Origin: JAOUJD01 sp963726405
Lineage (GTDB): Bacteria > Pseudomonadota > Gammaproteobacteria > Burkholderiales > Burkholderiaceae_F
Length of the DNA: 64,000 nt
Assembly: GCA_963726405.1 (NCBI GenBank)
Contig: CAVSCF010000003.1
Location: 124,001 to 188,000 of the forward strand
Direction: 5' to 3'
Under the pieces are notes generated by a model that was not told where the DNA came from, did not search any database, and was given only the letters and a program-made list of their open reading frames with translations. The position numbers were made by a program, and so were the translations under genes. The stretch's first letter is position 1. Each line of letters starts with the position of its first letter. Below, piece after piece: positions 10,000-19,031 of the stretch.

Positions 10000-11925
10000 A
10001 TGTTCGAATCGGTCCGTACGCATCGTCGCTGGATGATGCTTTTCATGCTGGTCCTCATCTTCCCGTCGTTCGTCTTCTTCGGGATCCAGGGCTACAACAG
10101 TTTCGTGGGCGGCGAGAACGCCCTGGCGAAGGTGGACGGGTCGCCCGTCACGCAGCAGGAATTCGACCAGGCGCAGCGCGAACGGATCGAGCGGCTGCGC
10201 CAGCAGTTCGGGCCCGACTTCGACCCGCGCTTGCTCGAGACCCAGGAAGCGCGCGCATCGATCCTCGACGGCCTCGTGCTCAACCGCGCGCTGGCAAACG
10301 AGGCCAGCAAGTCGGGCATCGTGATCACCACCGACCGCCTGCGGGAGATCATCGCCAGCGTTCCCGGCTTCCAGGAGGACGGCAAGTTCAGCTACGACAA
10401 GTACAAGGCGTACGTGGCGTCGCAGGGAATGACGGAGCCGATGTTCGAGCAGCGCGTTCGCGAGGACCTGCGCAAGCAGGCGCTCGTGCAGGCCGTCGTC
10501 GAGTCCGCCACGGTGCCGAAGACCGTTGCCACGCGCCTTGACACCATGCTGCGCGAGCAGCGCGAGGTGCGCGAAATGCGATTCACCGTCGACCAGTTCC
10601 TGCCCAAGGTCAAGGTGACCGACGAGCAGGTGGCACAGTTCTACGAAAAGAACCGCACGCTGTTCGAGACGCCGGAGTCCGCAAAGGTCGAGTACCTCGT
10701 CCTGTCGCCCGAGACGATCGCCGGCGCGGGCACCGTCCCCGAGGCGGACGTCAAGGCCTACTACGAGCAGAACAAGGCGCGCTACGGCACGGACGAGCAA
10801 CGCCGCGCGAGCCACATCCTGATCACGGCCGAAGGCAGCGACAAGGCGGCCGCGCGGAAGAAGGCGGAGCAGCTGCTGGCGCAGGTGAAGGCGAAGCCGG
10901 CGGACTTCGAGAAGCTGGCGCGCGAGAACTCCAAGGACCCAGGTTCAGCGGCGCAGGGTGGCGACCTCGGCTTTTTCGGCAAGGGCATGATGGTGAAGCC
11001 GTTCGAAGAGGCGGTGTTCAAGCTCAAGCCCGGCGAAATCAGCGAGATCGTGGAGAGCGACTTCGGCTTCCACATCATCCGGCTGACCGAAGTGAAGCCC
11101 GCCCAGATCCGGCCCTTCGAGCAGGTGCGGGGCGACATCGAGCGTGACCTGAAGACGCAGCAGGCGCAGAAGGAGTTCGCGAAGGCCGCCGATCAGTTCA
11201 CGAACCTGGTCTACGAGCAGGCCGACTCGCTGCAGCCGGCCGCCGACGCCCTGAAGCTCAAGGTGCAGAAGGTCGATGCGCTCACGCGCCGGGGCCTCGC
11301 GCCGTTCATCAACGCTCGCGTTGTGGATGCGCTGTTCTCCGAGGACTCGCTGAAGAGCAGGAAGAACACGCAGGCCATCGAGGTCGGCACCAATACGATG
11401 GTGTCGGCGCGCATCGTCGACCACAAGCCGGCCGCCGTGAAGCCGCTCGAGGAGGTCAAGGGCCAGGTTCGCCAGCTGGTCGAGCAGCGCGAGGCGCTTC
11501 GCCTGGCGAAGGAGGCCGGTGAGGCGAAAGTCGCCGAACTGCGCAAGCAGCCCGGCGATGCGGGGTTCTCGCCCGCGAAATCGATCTCGCGCAGCAAACC
11601 GGAGGGTCTGCCGCCGAGTGCCGTCAACGCGATCATGCGCGCGCCCGCCGACAAGCTGCCGGCCTACGTGGGAACGGAACTCGAGAACATGGGCTACCTG
11701 ATCGCGCAGATCGTCTCGTCGAAGATCGGCGAGGCCGGCAGCGCCGAACAGCGCGACGCCCAGAATCGTGTGCTGGCGCAGCAGGCCGCGGCCGCGGACG
11801 AGATCGCCTATGCCGAAGGCCTGAAAGCCCGGCACAACGTCAAGATCCTGAAGGCGGAATTCCAGAAGCCGGCAGCGAAACCGGCGGCCGACGAGAAGGC
11901 CTCGACGGGCGGCGCGCCGAAGTAG
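10000..11925 (+). CDS. ppiD: Periplasmic folding chaperone PpiD (SurA_N/parvulin family)
   Basis: 641-aa inner-membrane-anchored chaperone that faces the periplasm and helps outer-membrane and secreted proteins leave the Sec translocon. One transmembrane segment lies at residues 11-30 (MMLFMLVLIFPSFVFFGI). A SurA-N-like chaperone region follows, then one parvulin domain at about 265-365 (RRASHILI, GGDLGFFGKG, FGFHIIRL) and a long C-terminal chaperone part. Start ATG 10000 follows CAGGGGC. An upstream in-frame extension was rejected because it would run through the tRNA terminator. Its stop is 3 bp from the convergent selU stop. Confidence 0.93.
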   Translation: MFESVRTHRRWMMLFMLVLIFPSFVFFGIQGYNSFVGGENALAKVDGSPVTQQEFDQAQRERIERLRQQFGPDFDPRLLETQEARASILDGLVLNRALANEASKSGIVITTDRLREIIASVPGFQEDGKFSYDKYKAYVASQGMTEPMFEQRVREDLRKQALVQAVVESATVPKTVATRLDTMLREQREVREMRFTVDQFLPKVKVTDEQVAQFYEKNRTLFETPESAKVEYLVLSPETIAGAGTVPEADVKAYYEQNKARYGTDEQRRASHILITAEGSDKAAARKKAEQLLAQVKAKPADFEKLARENSKDPGSAAQGGDLGFFGKGMMVKPFEEAVFKLKPGEISEIVESDFGFHIIRLTEVKPAQIRPFEQVRGDIERDLKTQQAQKEFAKAADQFTNLVYEQADSLQPAADALKLKVQKVDALTRRGLAPFINARVVDALFSEDSLKSRKNTQAIEVGTNTMVSARIVDHKPAAVKPLEEVKGQVRQLVEQREALRLAKEAGEAKVAELRKQPGDAGFSPAKSISRSKPEGLPPSAVNAIMRAPADKLPAYVGTELENMGYLIAQIVSSKIGEAGSAEQRDAQNRVLAQQAAAADEIAYAEGLKARHNVKILKAEFQKPAAKPAADEKASTGGAPK

Positions 11926-11928
11926 CGC

Positions 11929-12987
11929 TCAGCCTGCCAGCACCCGGGCCGCGTCGCGAAACGTGGCCAGGTCGTCGCTCGGGAGAGCCAGGGGGCGGGC
12001 GTCGGGCGACCGCGTGAAGTTCCGGCCGATCGAGCGCAGGTACGCCGGGTCGTAGTGCTCGACCAGCAGGCATTCGACCAGCGCGTCCCAGCTTCCGTCG
12101 TCGACCAGTTGCTTCCACCGCTTGACCCGCTCGTGCCCGTGCAACGGAACGAGGCAGTCGAGTTTCTCGTGCAAGGTCCGCACATCCGACTCGAAATGCA
12201 CGTACTCGTCGCGCAGCAGGCGCACGCGAGCCTCCAGCGGAAGCTCCAGCCGGATGCAGTCGGACGCCCGCATGGTCAGCAGCAGCTGGTCGGGCACGCG
12301 CAGGTCCCCGATCTTGCGGCTCTCGGACTCGACGAAGACCGGCCGGGCGGGATCGAATGCGCGCAATTCGTGCCACACGCGGGTCTCGAAGTGCTTCTGC
12401 GACGGCTGGGGCAGCGCCGGCAGGCTGCCGAGCAGCGAGCCGCGATGAAGCGCGAGCGCCTCCAGGTCGAGCACCTGCGCGCCGGCCGCCGCCAGTTGCT
12501 GCAGCAAGCGGCTCTTGCCGCTGCCGGTCGTGCCGCAGACGACGTGGAACGTGAAGCGCGCAGGCAGGCGATCGAGTTCGGCCAGCACTGCGCGGCGGAA
12601 CGCCCGGTAGCCGCCTTCGAGTTGCCGTGCCTGCCATCCGACGCGGCCGAGAATGTGCGTCATCGCTCCGCTGCGGTTGCCGCCCCGCCAGCAATAGACC
12701 AGAGGCTTCCACGAGCGCGGCTTGTCGGCGAACGTGCGTTCGAGGTGCGTGGCGATGTTGCGCGCGACATAGGCGGCGCCGCGCCGCTTCGCTTCGAAGG
12801 ACGATTGCTGACGGTCCATCGTGCCCACCTCGGCCCGCTCGGCGTCGGTGAGGACCGGGCAGCTGATCGCGCCCGGGATGTGATCCTCGGCGTATTCGCT
12901 CTCGCTGCGCACGTCGATGACGGTGTCGAAGCGCCCGAGATCGGCGAGCGCCTCGTCGACCGCGACGATCGACCGATCCTCGCTCAT
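11929..12987 (-). CDS. selU: tRNA 2-selenouridine/geranyl-2-thiouridine synthase SelU (MnmH)
   Basis: 352-aa enzyme that converts 2-thiouridine at the wobble position of certain tRNAs to 2-selenouridine, through a geranylated intermediate. An N-terminal rhodanese domain holds the catalytic Cys99 (CWRGGNRSG), and a C-terminal P-loop domain has GTTGSGKS (152-159). Start ATG 12987 overlaps the tesA stop (ATGA), giving a two-gene unit. It needs selenophosphate from SelD, which is not in this window. The length is typical of the family. Confidence 0.93.
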   Translation of the reverse strand: MSEDRSIVAVDEALADLGRFDTVIDVRSESEYAEDHIPGAISCPVLTDAERAEVGTMDRQQSSFEAKRRGAAYVARNIATHLERTFADKPRSWKPLVYCWRGGNRSGAMTHILGRVGWQARQLEGGYRAFRRAVLAELDRLPARFTFHVVCGTTGSGKSRLLQQLAAAGAQVLDLEALALHRGSLLGSLPALPQPSQKHFETRVWHELRAFDPARPVFVESESRKIGDLRVPDQLLLTMRASDCIRLELPLEARVRLLRDEYVHFESDVRTLHEKLDCLVPLHGHERVKRWKQLVDDGSWDALVECLLVEHYDPAYLRSIGRNFTRSPDARPLALPSDDLATFRDAARVLAG

Positions 12988-13658
12988 CGCTTCGGCTTGG
13001 CGCGGACGAGCGGTTGCAGCACCGGCCACACGTTGTCCAGCATGCGGGCCTGCGCTTCCACCGTCGGGTGGATCCGGTCGGACTGGAAGAGCTCGAGTTG
13101 GTCCGCGAATCCTTCGAGCAGGAAGGGCACGAGGGCCACCTTGTTCTCGCGCGCCAGCGCGGCATACGACGCGGCGAAGCGTTCCTCGTAGTCGCGCCCG
13201 TAATTCGGCGGCACCCGCACGCCGACCAGCAGCACCCTCGCGCCCGCGGCCTGGCCCTGCCGCACCATCGCGGCGAGGTTGTCCTTCATGACGTTCAGCG
13301 GCAGGCCACGCAACCCGTCGTTCGCGCCGAGTTCGAGCACGACGATCGCGGGCTGGTACTGCTTCAGCAATGCGGGCAAACGTGAACGTCCGCCGCTCGT
13401 GGTCTCACCGCTGATGCTGGCGTTCACCACCCTATAATCGCTGCCACTGGCGCGCAGGCGGTCGGCGAGAAGCTGGACCCAGCCCGTTCCGCGCGGCAGG
13501 CCGTATTCGGCGGACAAACTGTCGCCGACGACGAGCAGCACGGGGCCGCTTCCCCCCTTGTCCGCGGCCGCAGCCAGCGAAGGCGCGACAGGCGCAAGGC
13601 ATGCAAGCAGTGCGGCCAGCGATGCGAGGCCGGATCGGATCAGGAAGTTTCTGCGCAC
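12984..13658 (-). CDS. tesA: Periplasmic GDSL arylesterase/lysophospholipase TesA
   Basis: 224-aa SGNH hydrolase resembling multifunctional thioesterase I/lysophospholipase L1. A Sec signal peptide spans roughly residues 1-32 (hydrophobic stretch, then AAAADKGG). Catalytic residues are Ser47 in GDSLS, Asn113 in GAND, and Asp194 with His197 in SDRIHP. It starts at GTG 13658, only 6 bp from the divergent ybbA start, so each promoter must lie inside the other gene. The tesA-ybbA divergent pair is also known from Escherichia coli. Its stop overlaps the selU start. Confidence 0.9.
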   Translation of the reverse strand: MRRNFLIRSGLASLAALLACLAPVAPSLAAAADKGGSGPVLLVVGDSLSAEYGLPRGTGWVQLLADRLRASGSDYRVVNASISGETTSGGRSRLPALLKQYQPAIVVLELGANDGLRGLPLNVMKDNLAAMVRQGQAAGARVLLVGVRVPPNYGRDYEERFAASYAALARENKVALVPFLLEGFADQLELFQSDRIHPTVEAQARMLDNVWPVLQPLVRAKPKR

Positions 13659-13664
13659 GGAGCG

Positions 13665-14393
13665 ATGGACGTGACTGACGTTGCAGTCGAGGCCGCGGTA
13701 GAGGCACGCGGCCTCAGCAAGATCGTGCAGGACGCGACGGGAAGCCTGACGATTCTCGATGATATCAACCTGAGGATCGCGGCCGGCGAGACCGTGGCGA
13801 TCATCGGCGCCTCGGGTTCAGGCAAGTCGACACTGCTCGGACTGCTGGCCGGCCTCGATGTTCCCACGGCGGGGTCCGTGCGCCTGTTCGGGGACGACCT
13901 GTTCGCGCGCGACGAGGACGGCCGGGCCGCCCTGCGCGCGCAACGCGTCGGCTTCGTCTTCCAGTCGTTCCAGTTGCTCCCGCACCTCAACGCCCTCGAG
14001 AACGTCCTGCTGCCTCTCGAACTCAGCGGGCGCGTCCCGGAAGGACGCAACGCGGTCGTGGCTGCCCGCGAACTGCTCGGGCGCGTCGGCCTGGGCGAGC
14101 GGCTGTCCCACTATCCGAAGTACCTGAGCGGCGGCGAGCAGCAGCGCGTGGCGCTGGCCCGCGCGTTCGTGATGCATCCGCCGCTGTTGCTCGCCGACGA
14201 GCCGACGGGCAGCCTGGATGCCCGCACGGGCGAGGCCGTGATCGACCTCATGTTCGAGTTGAACCGGGAGCGCGGTTCCACGCTCGTGATGGTCACGCAC
14301 GACCCTGACATCGCGCGCCGCTGCGGGAGGCAGGTGGAGCTTTCCGCGGGGCGGATCGTCCGGCCCGTGGCGTCGTCAGCCGCTATCGCGTAG
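13665..14393 (+). CDS. ybbA: ABC transporter ATPase of the YbbA/LolD family, without neighbouring permease
   Basis: 242-aa ATP-binding subunit of the MacB/LolD-type mechanotransmission ABC family. Walker A GASGSGKS (48-55), signature LSGGEQQR (154-161), Walker B LLLADEP and the H-loop (VTHD) are all intact. In E. coli the tesA-divergent ybbA is followed by the FtsX-like permease ybbP. Here the next gene is nnr on the opposite strand, and the 3' ends overlap by 18 bp. The partner permease must be elsewhere or missing. Start ATG 13665 is preceded by GGAG. Confidence 0.88.
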   Translation: MDVTDVAVEAAVEARGLSKIVQDATGSLTILDDINLRIAAGETVAIIGASGSGKSTLLGLLAGLDVPTAGSVRLFGDDLFARDEDGRAALRAQRVGFVFQSFQLLPHLNALENVLLPLELSGRVPEGRNAVVAARELLGRVGLGERLSHYPKYLSGGEQQRVALARAFVMHPPLLLADEPTGSLDARTGEAVIDLMFELNRERGSTLVMVTHDPDIARRCGRQVELSAGRIVRPVASSAAIA

Positions 14394-15833
14394 CCCGCGC
14401 AGTACCTCGGCAGCGCGGGGTGCGACGTCGCCCGCGACGAGGCCGATGTCCCCCATGCCGTGGGCGGCAGCCCCGTGCAACCACGTGGCCGCCAGCACGG
14501 CCTGCCATCCATCGAAGCCCTGCGCAATCAGGCCGCCCAGCATCCCCGCCAGCACATCCCCGGTGCCCGCGGTCGCGAGCGCCGGCGATCCTGTCGGATT
14601 GATGGCGACGCGACCGTCTGGCCGGGCAATGACGCTCCCCGCGCCCTTCAACACCACGATCGCGCGGTATTCGGCCGCCAGCCGACGCGCGGCGACGATG
14701 CGATCCGCCTGCACCGCCTGCGCGGAGGTCGCGAGCAGGCGCGCCGCCTCGAGCGGGTGCGGAGTCAGTACCGTCACCGCCTGACGCTGAAGAAGGGACT
14801 GGCGCAAGCCCGCGTCCGTCGCGAGCAGGTTCAGGCCATCCGCATCGACGACCAGCGCGTGAGGCCGCTCGACGGTCCACGCGAGCGCCGCGCGCGCATG
14901 CTCATCCGTGCCGAGCCCGCAGCCCGCCACAGCGCATTCGATCCCTTCCAGCGATGCGTGCGGACGGAACATCAGCTCCGGCTGGACCGGATCGACCCGC
15001 AACTCGGGCGCGCCGATGCAATCGACGTAGACGCGGCCGGCGCCTAGCCTCAGTGCGGCGCGTGCAGCGAGCAGCGGTGCACCGACCATCCCCGGCCCGC
15101 CGCCGATCACCAGCACGTTGCCGAAACTTCCCTTATGGGTATCGCGCCGGCGCGGCCGGGCAACGTCGACGAAATCGTCCGGCGTGACGAGCTGCAACTC
15201 GCTGCTCGGTGCGGCGAGACCGAGACCATCAACCTGGACGCGTCCCGCGGCGTCGATGCCCGCGCCGGTGTGCAGGCCGGGCTTGTCGCCAAGAAAGGTG
15301 ACGGTGACATCCGCGAGCACCCCCGCGGCACCGCCGACCCACGCGCCACTGTCGGCATCGAGCCCGCTCGGGACGTCGAGCGCCACGACGCGCGCGCCGT
15401 GCCCGTTCATCCATCGGGCTGCTGCGAGGAAGTCGCCTTGCAGCGGACGAGCCAGACCGATGCCGAACAGCGCATCGACGACGATGTCGTAGCGACGATC
15501 GGGAAGGGCTGCGAGCACGGCGCCACCCGATTCGGTCCAGCGAAGGAAGGCCGCCAGGGCGTCTGCGGCGGCCGGCTGCCGGGCGCCGAGCAGAACCACG
15601 GTGACTTCGTGGCCTCGGCCCGCCAGTTCATGCGCCACGACGAATCCGTCGCCGCCGTTATTTCCGGGGCCGGCCACGATGCAAACGGAGACGCGGCGAT
15701 CGCCGGCCAGTTCATCGATCCGCCGGGCAGCACCGCGACCCGCGCGCGCCATCAGCTCGCCGGGCGGCAAGCCGGGTTGCGCGGCCTGCTCGATCGAGCG
15801 AAGCGCGTTGACCGTGTAGAGCGGGGTGCCCAT
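14376..15833 (-). CDS. nnr: Bifunctional NAD(P)H-hydrate epimerase/ADP-dependent dehydratase
   Basis: 485-aa repair enzyme. The N-terminal YjeF epimerase domain (GNNGGDG at 57-63) interconverts R- and S-NAD(P)HX. The C-terminal ribokinase-like dehydratase domain (LVIGGGPGMVGAP, and AGTGDVLAGMLGG near the end) restores NAD(P)H from the S form. It starts 9 bp after the dadA-like gene in the same direction, so it is probably the last gene of that transcript. The 3' end overlaps ybbA. Confidence 0.94.
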   Translation of the reverse strand: MGTPLYTVNALRSIEQAAQPGLPPGELMARAGRGAARRIDELAGDRRVSVCIVAGPGNNGGDGFVVAHELAGRGHEVTVVLLGARQPAAADALAAFLRWTESGGAVLAALPDRRYDIVVDALFGIGLARPLQGDFLAAARWMNGHGARVVALDVPSGLDADSGAWVGGAAGVLADVTVTFLGDKPGLHTGAGIDAAGRVQVDGLGLAAPSSELQLVTPDDFVDVARPRRRDTHKGSFGNVLVIGGGPGMVGAPLLAARAALRLGAGRVYVDCIGAPELRVDPVQPELMFRPHASLEGIECAVAGCGLGTDEHARAALAWTVERPHALVVDADGLNLLATDAGLRQSLLQRQAVTVLTPHPLEAARLLATSAQAVQADRIVAARRLAAEYRAIVVLKGAGSVIARPDGRVAINPTGSPALATAGTGDVLAGMLGGLIAQGFDGWQAVLAATWLHGAAAHGMGDIGLVAGDVAPRAAEVLRGLRDSG

Positions 15834-15842
15834 GAGGTGAGG

Positions 15843-17105
15843 TTAGGCAGCGCGTCGCAGGTCGTATCTGTCGATGGTCAATCCGTCGAGATCGATTTCA
15901 GGCGTTCGGCCTGCGATGACGTCGGCAAGGACCTTGCCGGAACCGCAGGCCATCACCCAGCCGGTGGAACCGTGCCCGGTGTTCAGGAACAGGTTCGGGA
16001 TCGGGCTGGCACCGAGGACCGGAGGCCCGTCGGGCAACATGGGCCGGGCTCCGACCCAGAACTGCGCCTTGCGGTACGACGCGGCGCCGGGAAACCAGTC
16101 GGTCGCGACCTTCAGCAGCGTGCTGAGCGCCGTTTCGCGGAGCTTCATTCCGCTGGTGCCGACTTCGGCCGTGCCGGCGATGCGCAACCGGTTTCCCATG
16201 CGGGTGATGGCGACCTTGTAGGTTTCATCCATCACGCTCGTCATCGGCGCCTGGTCGAGCGCCGTGATGGGCACGGTGGCCGAGTACCCCTTGACGGCCA
16301 TCAGCGGCAGGCGGATGCCGAGCGGGCGGAGCAGCGCGAGACTGTCGACGCCGCCCGCCACCACATAGGCGTCGCCGCGCAGTTCGCCGGCGTCCGTGCG
16401 CAGGCACTCGATGCGGCCGAGTGAGCGGCCGAAGCCCTGTGCCGTCACGCCGAACCGGAAATTCACGCCCTCGCGCGCGGCGATGTCCTTCAACTGATGC
16501 GCGAAGAAGGCGCAGTTGCCGGTCTCGTCGTCGGGCAGGTGCAGGGCGCCGGCGAGCGGCGTGACCGGATGCAGCGTGGACTCGATCGCCCGCGCCTGCT
16601 CGCCCGTGACGAGCTTGTGCGCCACTCCGAGTTCGGTGAGCATCCTGCGCGTCGCCTCAGAGCGCTCGACCTCCTGCTCGGTACGAAACAGTTGCAGATA
16701 CCCGGTGGCCTGCTCGTACTCGAGCGCGTGCAGCACGCGCAACGCGCGAATCTGCGCCTGGCTGTAGAAGGCGAGCCGCTGCATCCGTGCCTTGTTTCGG
16801 CTGAAACGCTCGGGGGAGCATTCGGCGAGCCAGCGCCGGATCCAGCCCCACAGGGCGAGGTCCGCCGCCGGCCGGAACACGATGGGAGCTTCGGGCTTGA
16901 AGAGGTAGGCCGCGACCTTGCCCGGCATGCCCGGTTGCGCCCACGGGGCAACGTAGGACGGCGCCATGACGCCGGCGTTGGCGAAGCTCGTCTCCTGCGC
17001 GACCCCGGGGCGGCGCTCGACGACGGTGACGTCCATGCCTGCCCGGCGCAGGAAGTAGCCGGTGCACACGCCGATGATCCCGGCGCCGACCACGATGACA
17101 TGCAT
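15843..17105 (-). CDS. dadA: DadA-like D-amino-acid dehydrogenase (FAD oxidoreductase)
   Basis: 420-aa DAO-family flavoenzyme. The N-terminal FAD motif is GAGIIG (7-12), followed by Glu in VVERRPG and the family stretch ETSFANAG. The C-terminus has NTGHGSTGW, typical of DadA. It oxidatively deaminates D-amino acids to 2-oxoacids, passing electrons to the membrane chain. Start ATG 17105 lies 56 bp downstream of dctM and is read from the TRAP operon or a local promoter. Linkage to a TRAP transporter and a 5-oxoprolinase suggests use of an imported amino-acid derivative. The true substrate is unknown. Confidence 0.85.
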   Translation of the reverse strand: MHVIVVGAGIIGVCTGYFLRRAGMDVTVVERRPGVAQETSFANAGVMAPSYVAPWAQPGMPGKVAAYLFKPEAPIVFRPAADLALWGWIRRWLAECSPERFSRNKARMQRLAFYSQAQIRALRVLHALEYEQATGYLQLFRTEQEVERSEATRRMLTELGVAHKLVTGEQARAIESTLHPVTPLAGALHLPDDETGNCAFFAHQLKDIAAREGVNFRFGVTAQGFGRSLGRIECLRTDAGELRGDAYVVAGGVDSLALLRPLGIRLPLMAVKGYSATVPITALDQAPMTSVMDETYKVAITRMGNRLRIAGTAEVGTSGMKLRETALSTLLKVATDWFPGAASYRKAQFWVGARPMLPDGPPVLGASPIPNLFLNTGHGSTGWVMACGSGKVLADVIAGRTPEIDLDGLTIDRYDLRRAA

Positions 17106-17161
17106 GGATTCTTCTTCTTCGTCGGTGTAAGCGGCGCGCATTGTAGCGGCGCGCCGCCGTG

Positions 17162-18460
17162 CTACAGCTTCATCTGGCCCGGAAGGTAAGTGACGAGCGC
17201 GGGGAAGAACCAGATCGCGAACACCGCGATCACCATCATCAGGAAATAGGGGAATGCGGCAATCGCGATCGTGTTGATCTGCCGCTTCGTCATGCCCTGC
17301 AGCACGAACAGGTTGAATCCGACCGGTGGCGTGACCTGGGCCATCTCGACCACGACCACGATGAAGACTCCGAACCACAGCAGGTCGATGCCGGCCGTCT
17401 GCAGCGTCGGCAGCAGCACGGCCATGGTCAGCACCACCATCGAGATGCCGTCCAGGAAGCAGCCGAGGACGACGAAGAACACCACCAGCAGCATGATCAG
17501 CGCGAACGGGCTGAGGTTCATCGCGCTGATAGTCTCGGCGAGCTGGCGCGGCAGGCCGATGAAGCCCATCGACAGCGACAGGAACGCGGAGCCGGCGAGG
17601 ATCAGCGCGATCATGCAGTACAGGCGCGTCGCCGCCATCAACGCCTCCCAGAAGGCGCTCCACGTCAGCGTGCGCTGGGCCGCGGACAGGATCAGCGCGC
17701 CGACGACGCCGAGCGCCGCCGCTTCCGTCGCCGTCGCCACGCCGGTGTAGATGGAGCCGAGCACGACGCCGATCAGGCCCACGACCGGCAGGAGATGGCG
17801 CGACTCCACCAATTTCTCCCGGAAGGTGAGCGAGATGTCGGCGGGCGGCACCAGGCCCGGATTCCTCAGGGCCCAGTAGATCGTGTAACCCATGAAGAGG
17901 CTCGCGAGCATCAGACCCGGGATAACGCCGGCGATGAAAAGCTTCCCGATGGACACGTCGGCCGCGACGCCGTACACGATCATGATGATCGAGGGCGGGA
18001 TCAGCAGGCCGAGGGTGCCGGCGCCTGCCAGCGAACCGATGGAGATCTGGTCGGGATAGCCGCGCTTGGCGAGCTCCGGCAGGGTGATCTTCCCGATCGT
18101 CGCGCACGTGGCGGCCGACGAGCCGGACACGGCCGCGAAGATCGTGCAGCCGATGATGTTCGTGTGCAGCAGCCGGCCGGGCAGCCATTGCAGCCACGGC
18201 GCCAGGCCGCGGAACATGCCTTCGGACAGGCGGCTCTTGAGCAGAATCTCGCCCATCCAGACGAACAGCGGCAGCGCGGTCAGCGTCCAGCTCGACAGCG
18301 AGCCCCAGACGGTCAAGGCGAGCGCGTCGCCGCCGGGGCGCGTGGTGAAAAGTTCCATGCCGATCCAGGCCACGCCGAGCACGGCGATGCCGATCCAGAC
18401 ACCGGCGCCGAGGATGACGAAGAGGGCGACGATCAGCAGCAGGGCGATCAGGGTTCCCAT
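17162..18460 (-). CDS. dctM: TRAP transporter large permease DctM
   Basis: 432-aa polytopic membrane protein, the substrate-translocating subunit of a tripartite ATP-independent periplasmic transporter. It is hydrophobic along most of its length. The family stretches AAVSGSSAATCATIG, GLLIPPSIIMIVYG and ATATEAAALG are evident. It starts 3 bp after the dctQ stop and works with DctQ and the binding protein DctP upstream. The substrate cannot be deduced from the permease. Confidence 0.93.
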   Translation of the reverse strand: MGTLIALLLIVALFVILGAGVWIGIAVLGVAWIGMELFTTRPGGDALALTVWGSLSSWTLTALPLFVWMGEILLKSRLSEGMFRGLAPWLQWLPGRLLHTNIIGCTIFAAVSGSSAATCATIGKITLPELAKRGYPDQISIGSLAGAGTLGLLIPPSIIMIVYGVAADVSIGKLFIAGVIPGLMLASLFMGYTIYWALRNPGLVPPADISLTFREKLVESRHLLPVVGLIGVVLGSIYTGVATATEAAALGVVGALILSAAQRTLTWSAFWEALMAATRLYCMIALILAGSAFLSLSMGFIGLPRQLAETISAMNLSPFALIMLLVVFFVVLGCFLDGISMVVLTMAVLLPTLQTAGIDLLWFGVFIVVVVEMAQVTPPVGFNLFVLQGMTKRQINTIAIAAFPYFLMMVIAVFAIWFFPALVTYLPGQMKL

Positions 18461-18463
18461 CGC

Positions 18464-18979
18464 CTACTCCACGTGCGCGGCTTCAGCGGAGTCGGAGCCG
18501 GCCGCTAACTTCCCGGTCCTCACGGTGAGGACCAGTTGTTCGGCGAACGCCACCGCCAGCCCGAACAGGCCAAGGGCCATCGAGAGCTGGGGTATCCATA
18601 GCGGCGTCGCGTCCACGTTCTGGGAGACGTCGTTGTAGGTGTACGAGCCCCAGACGAGCTTCGCCGAGAACCAGGCGAAGTACGAAGACAGCAGCGTGGC
18701 CACGACCAGGCAGAGCACTTCCATCCAGTAGCGCGGCCGCTCCTTCAGTCGCGCCAGGATCAGCGTGACGCGGATGTGATCGCCGCGTCGCAGGGCATAG
18801 GGCATTGCCAGGAAGGAACCGGCCGCAAGGAAGTACCCCGCATAGGCGTCGAGCCCCGCCATCGAGAAGCCGAACTCTCGCCCGGCGATCCCGACGACCT
18901 CGACCACCAGCGTGGCCAGGATGAACAACGCGGCAAGGCCGCCGAGGGCCGTGTAGAAGGGATCGAGAACCGAACGCAT
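18464..18979 (-). CDS. dctQ: TRAP transporter small permease DctQ
   Basis: About 171-aa small membrane subunit with four hydrophobic segments. The pattern MPYALRRGDHIRV in the second half of the first membrane pair is typical of DctQ. I chose ATG 18979 because GGGGG lies 5 nt upstream; an in-frame GTG at 18985 is the alternative. A strong hairpin lies between dctP and dctQ, so less dctQM mRNA than dctP mRNA is expected. Confidence 0.9.
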   Translation of the reverse strand: MRSVLDPFYTALGGLAALFILATLVVEVVGIAGREFGFSMAGLDAYAGYFLAAGSFLAMPYALRRGDHIRVTLILARLKERPRYWMEVLCLVVATLLSSYFAWFSAKLVWGSYTYNDVSQNVDATPLWIPQLSMALGLFGLAVAFAEQLVLTVRTGKLAAGSDSAEAAHVE

Positions 18980-19004
18980 GGTCACCCCCGCCCTGGAAGA
19001 ACGA

Positions 19005-19028
19005 AAAGGCCGCCCCGGGGCGGCCTTG
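19005..19028 (-). terminator. Hairpin between dctP and dctQ (partial terminator)
   Basis: The perfect palindrome AAGGCCGCCCCGGGGCGGCC(TT) begins just after the dctP stop and, on the minus strand, runs into TTTTC. Such intra-operon hairpins often raise binding-protein mRNA relative to permease mRNA. Confidence 0.75.
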
Positions 19029-19031
19029 CGA

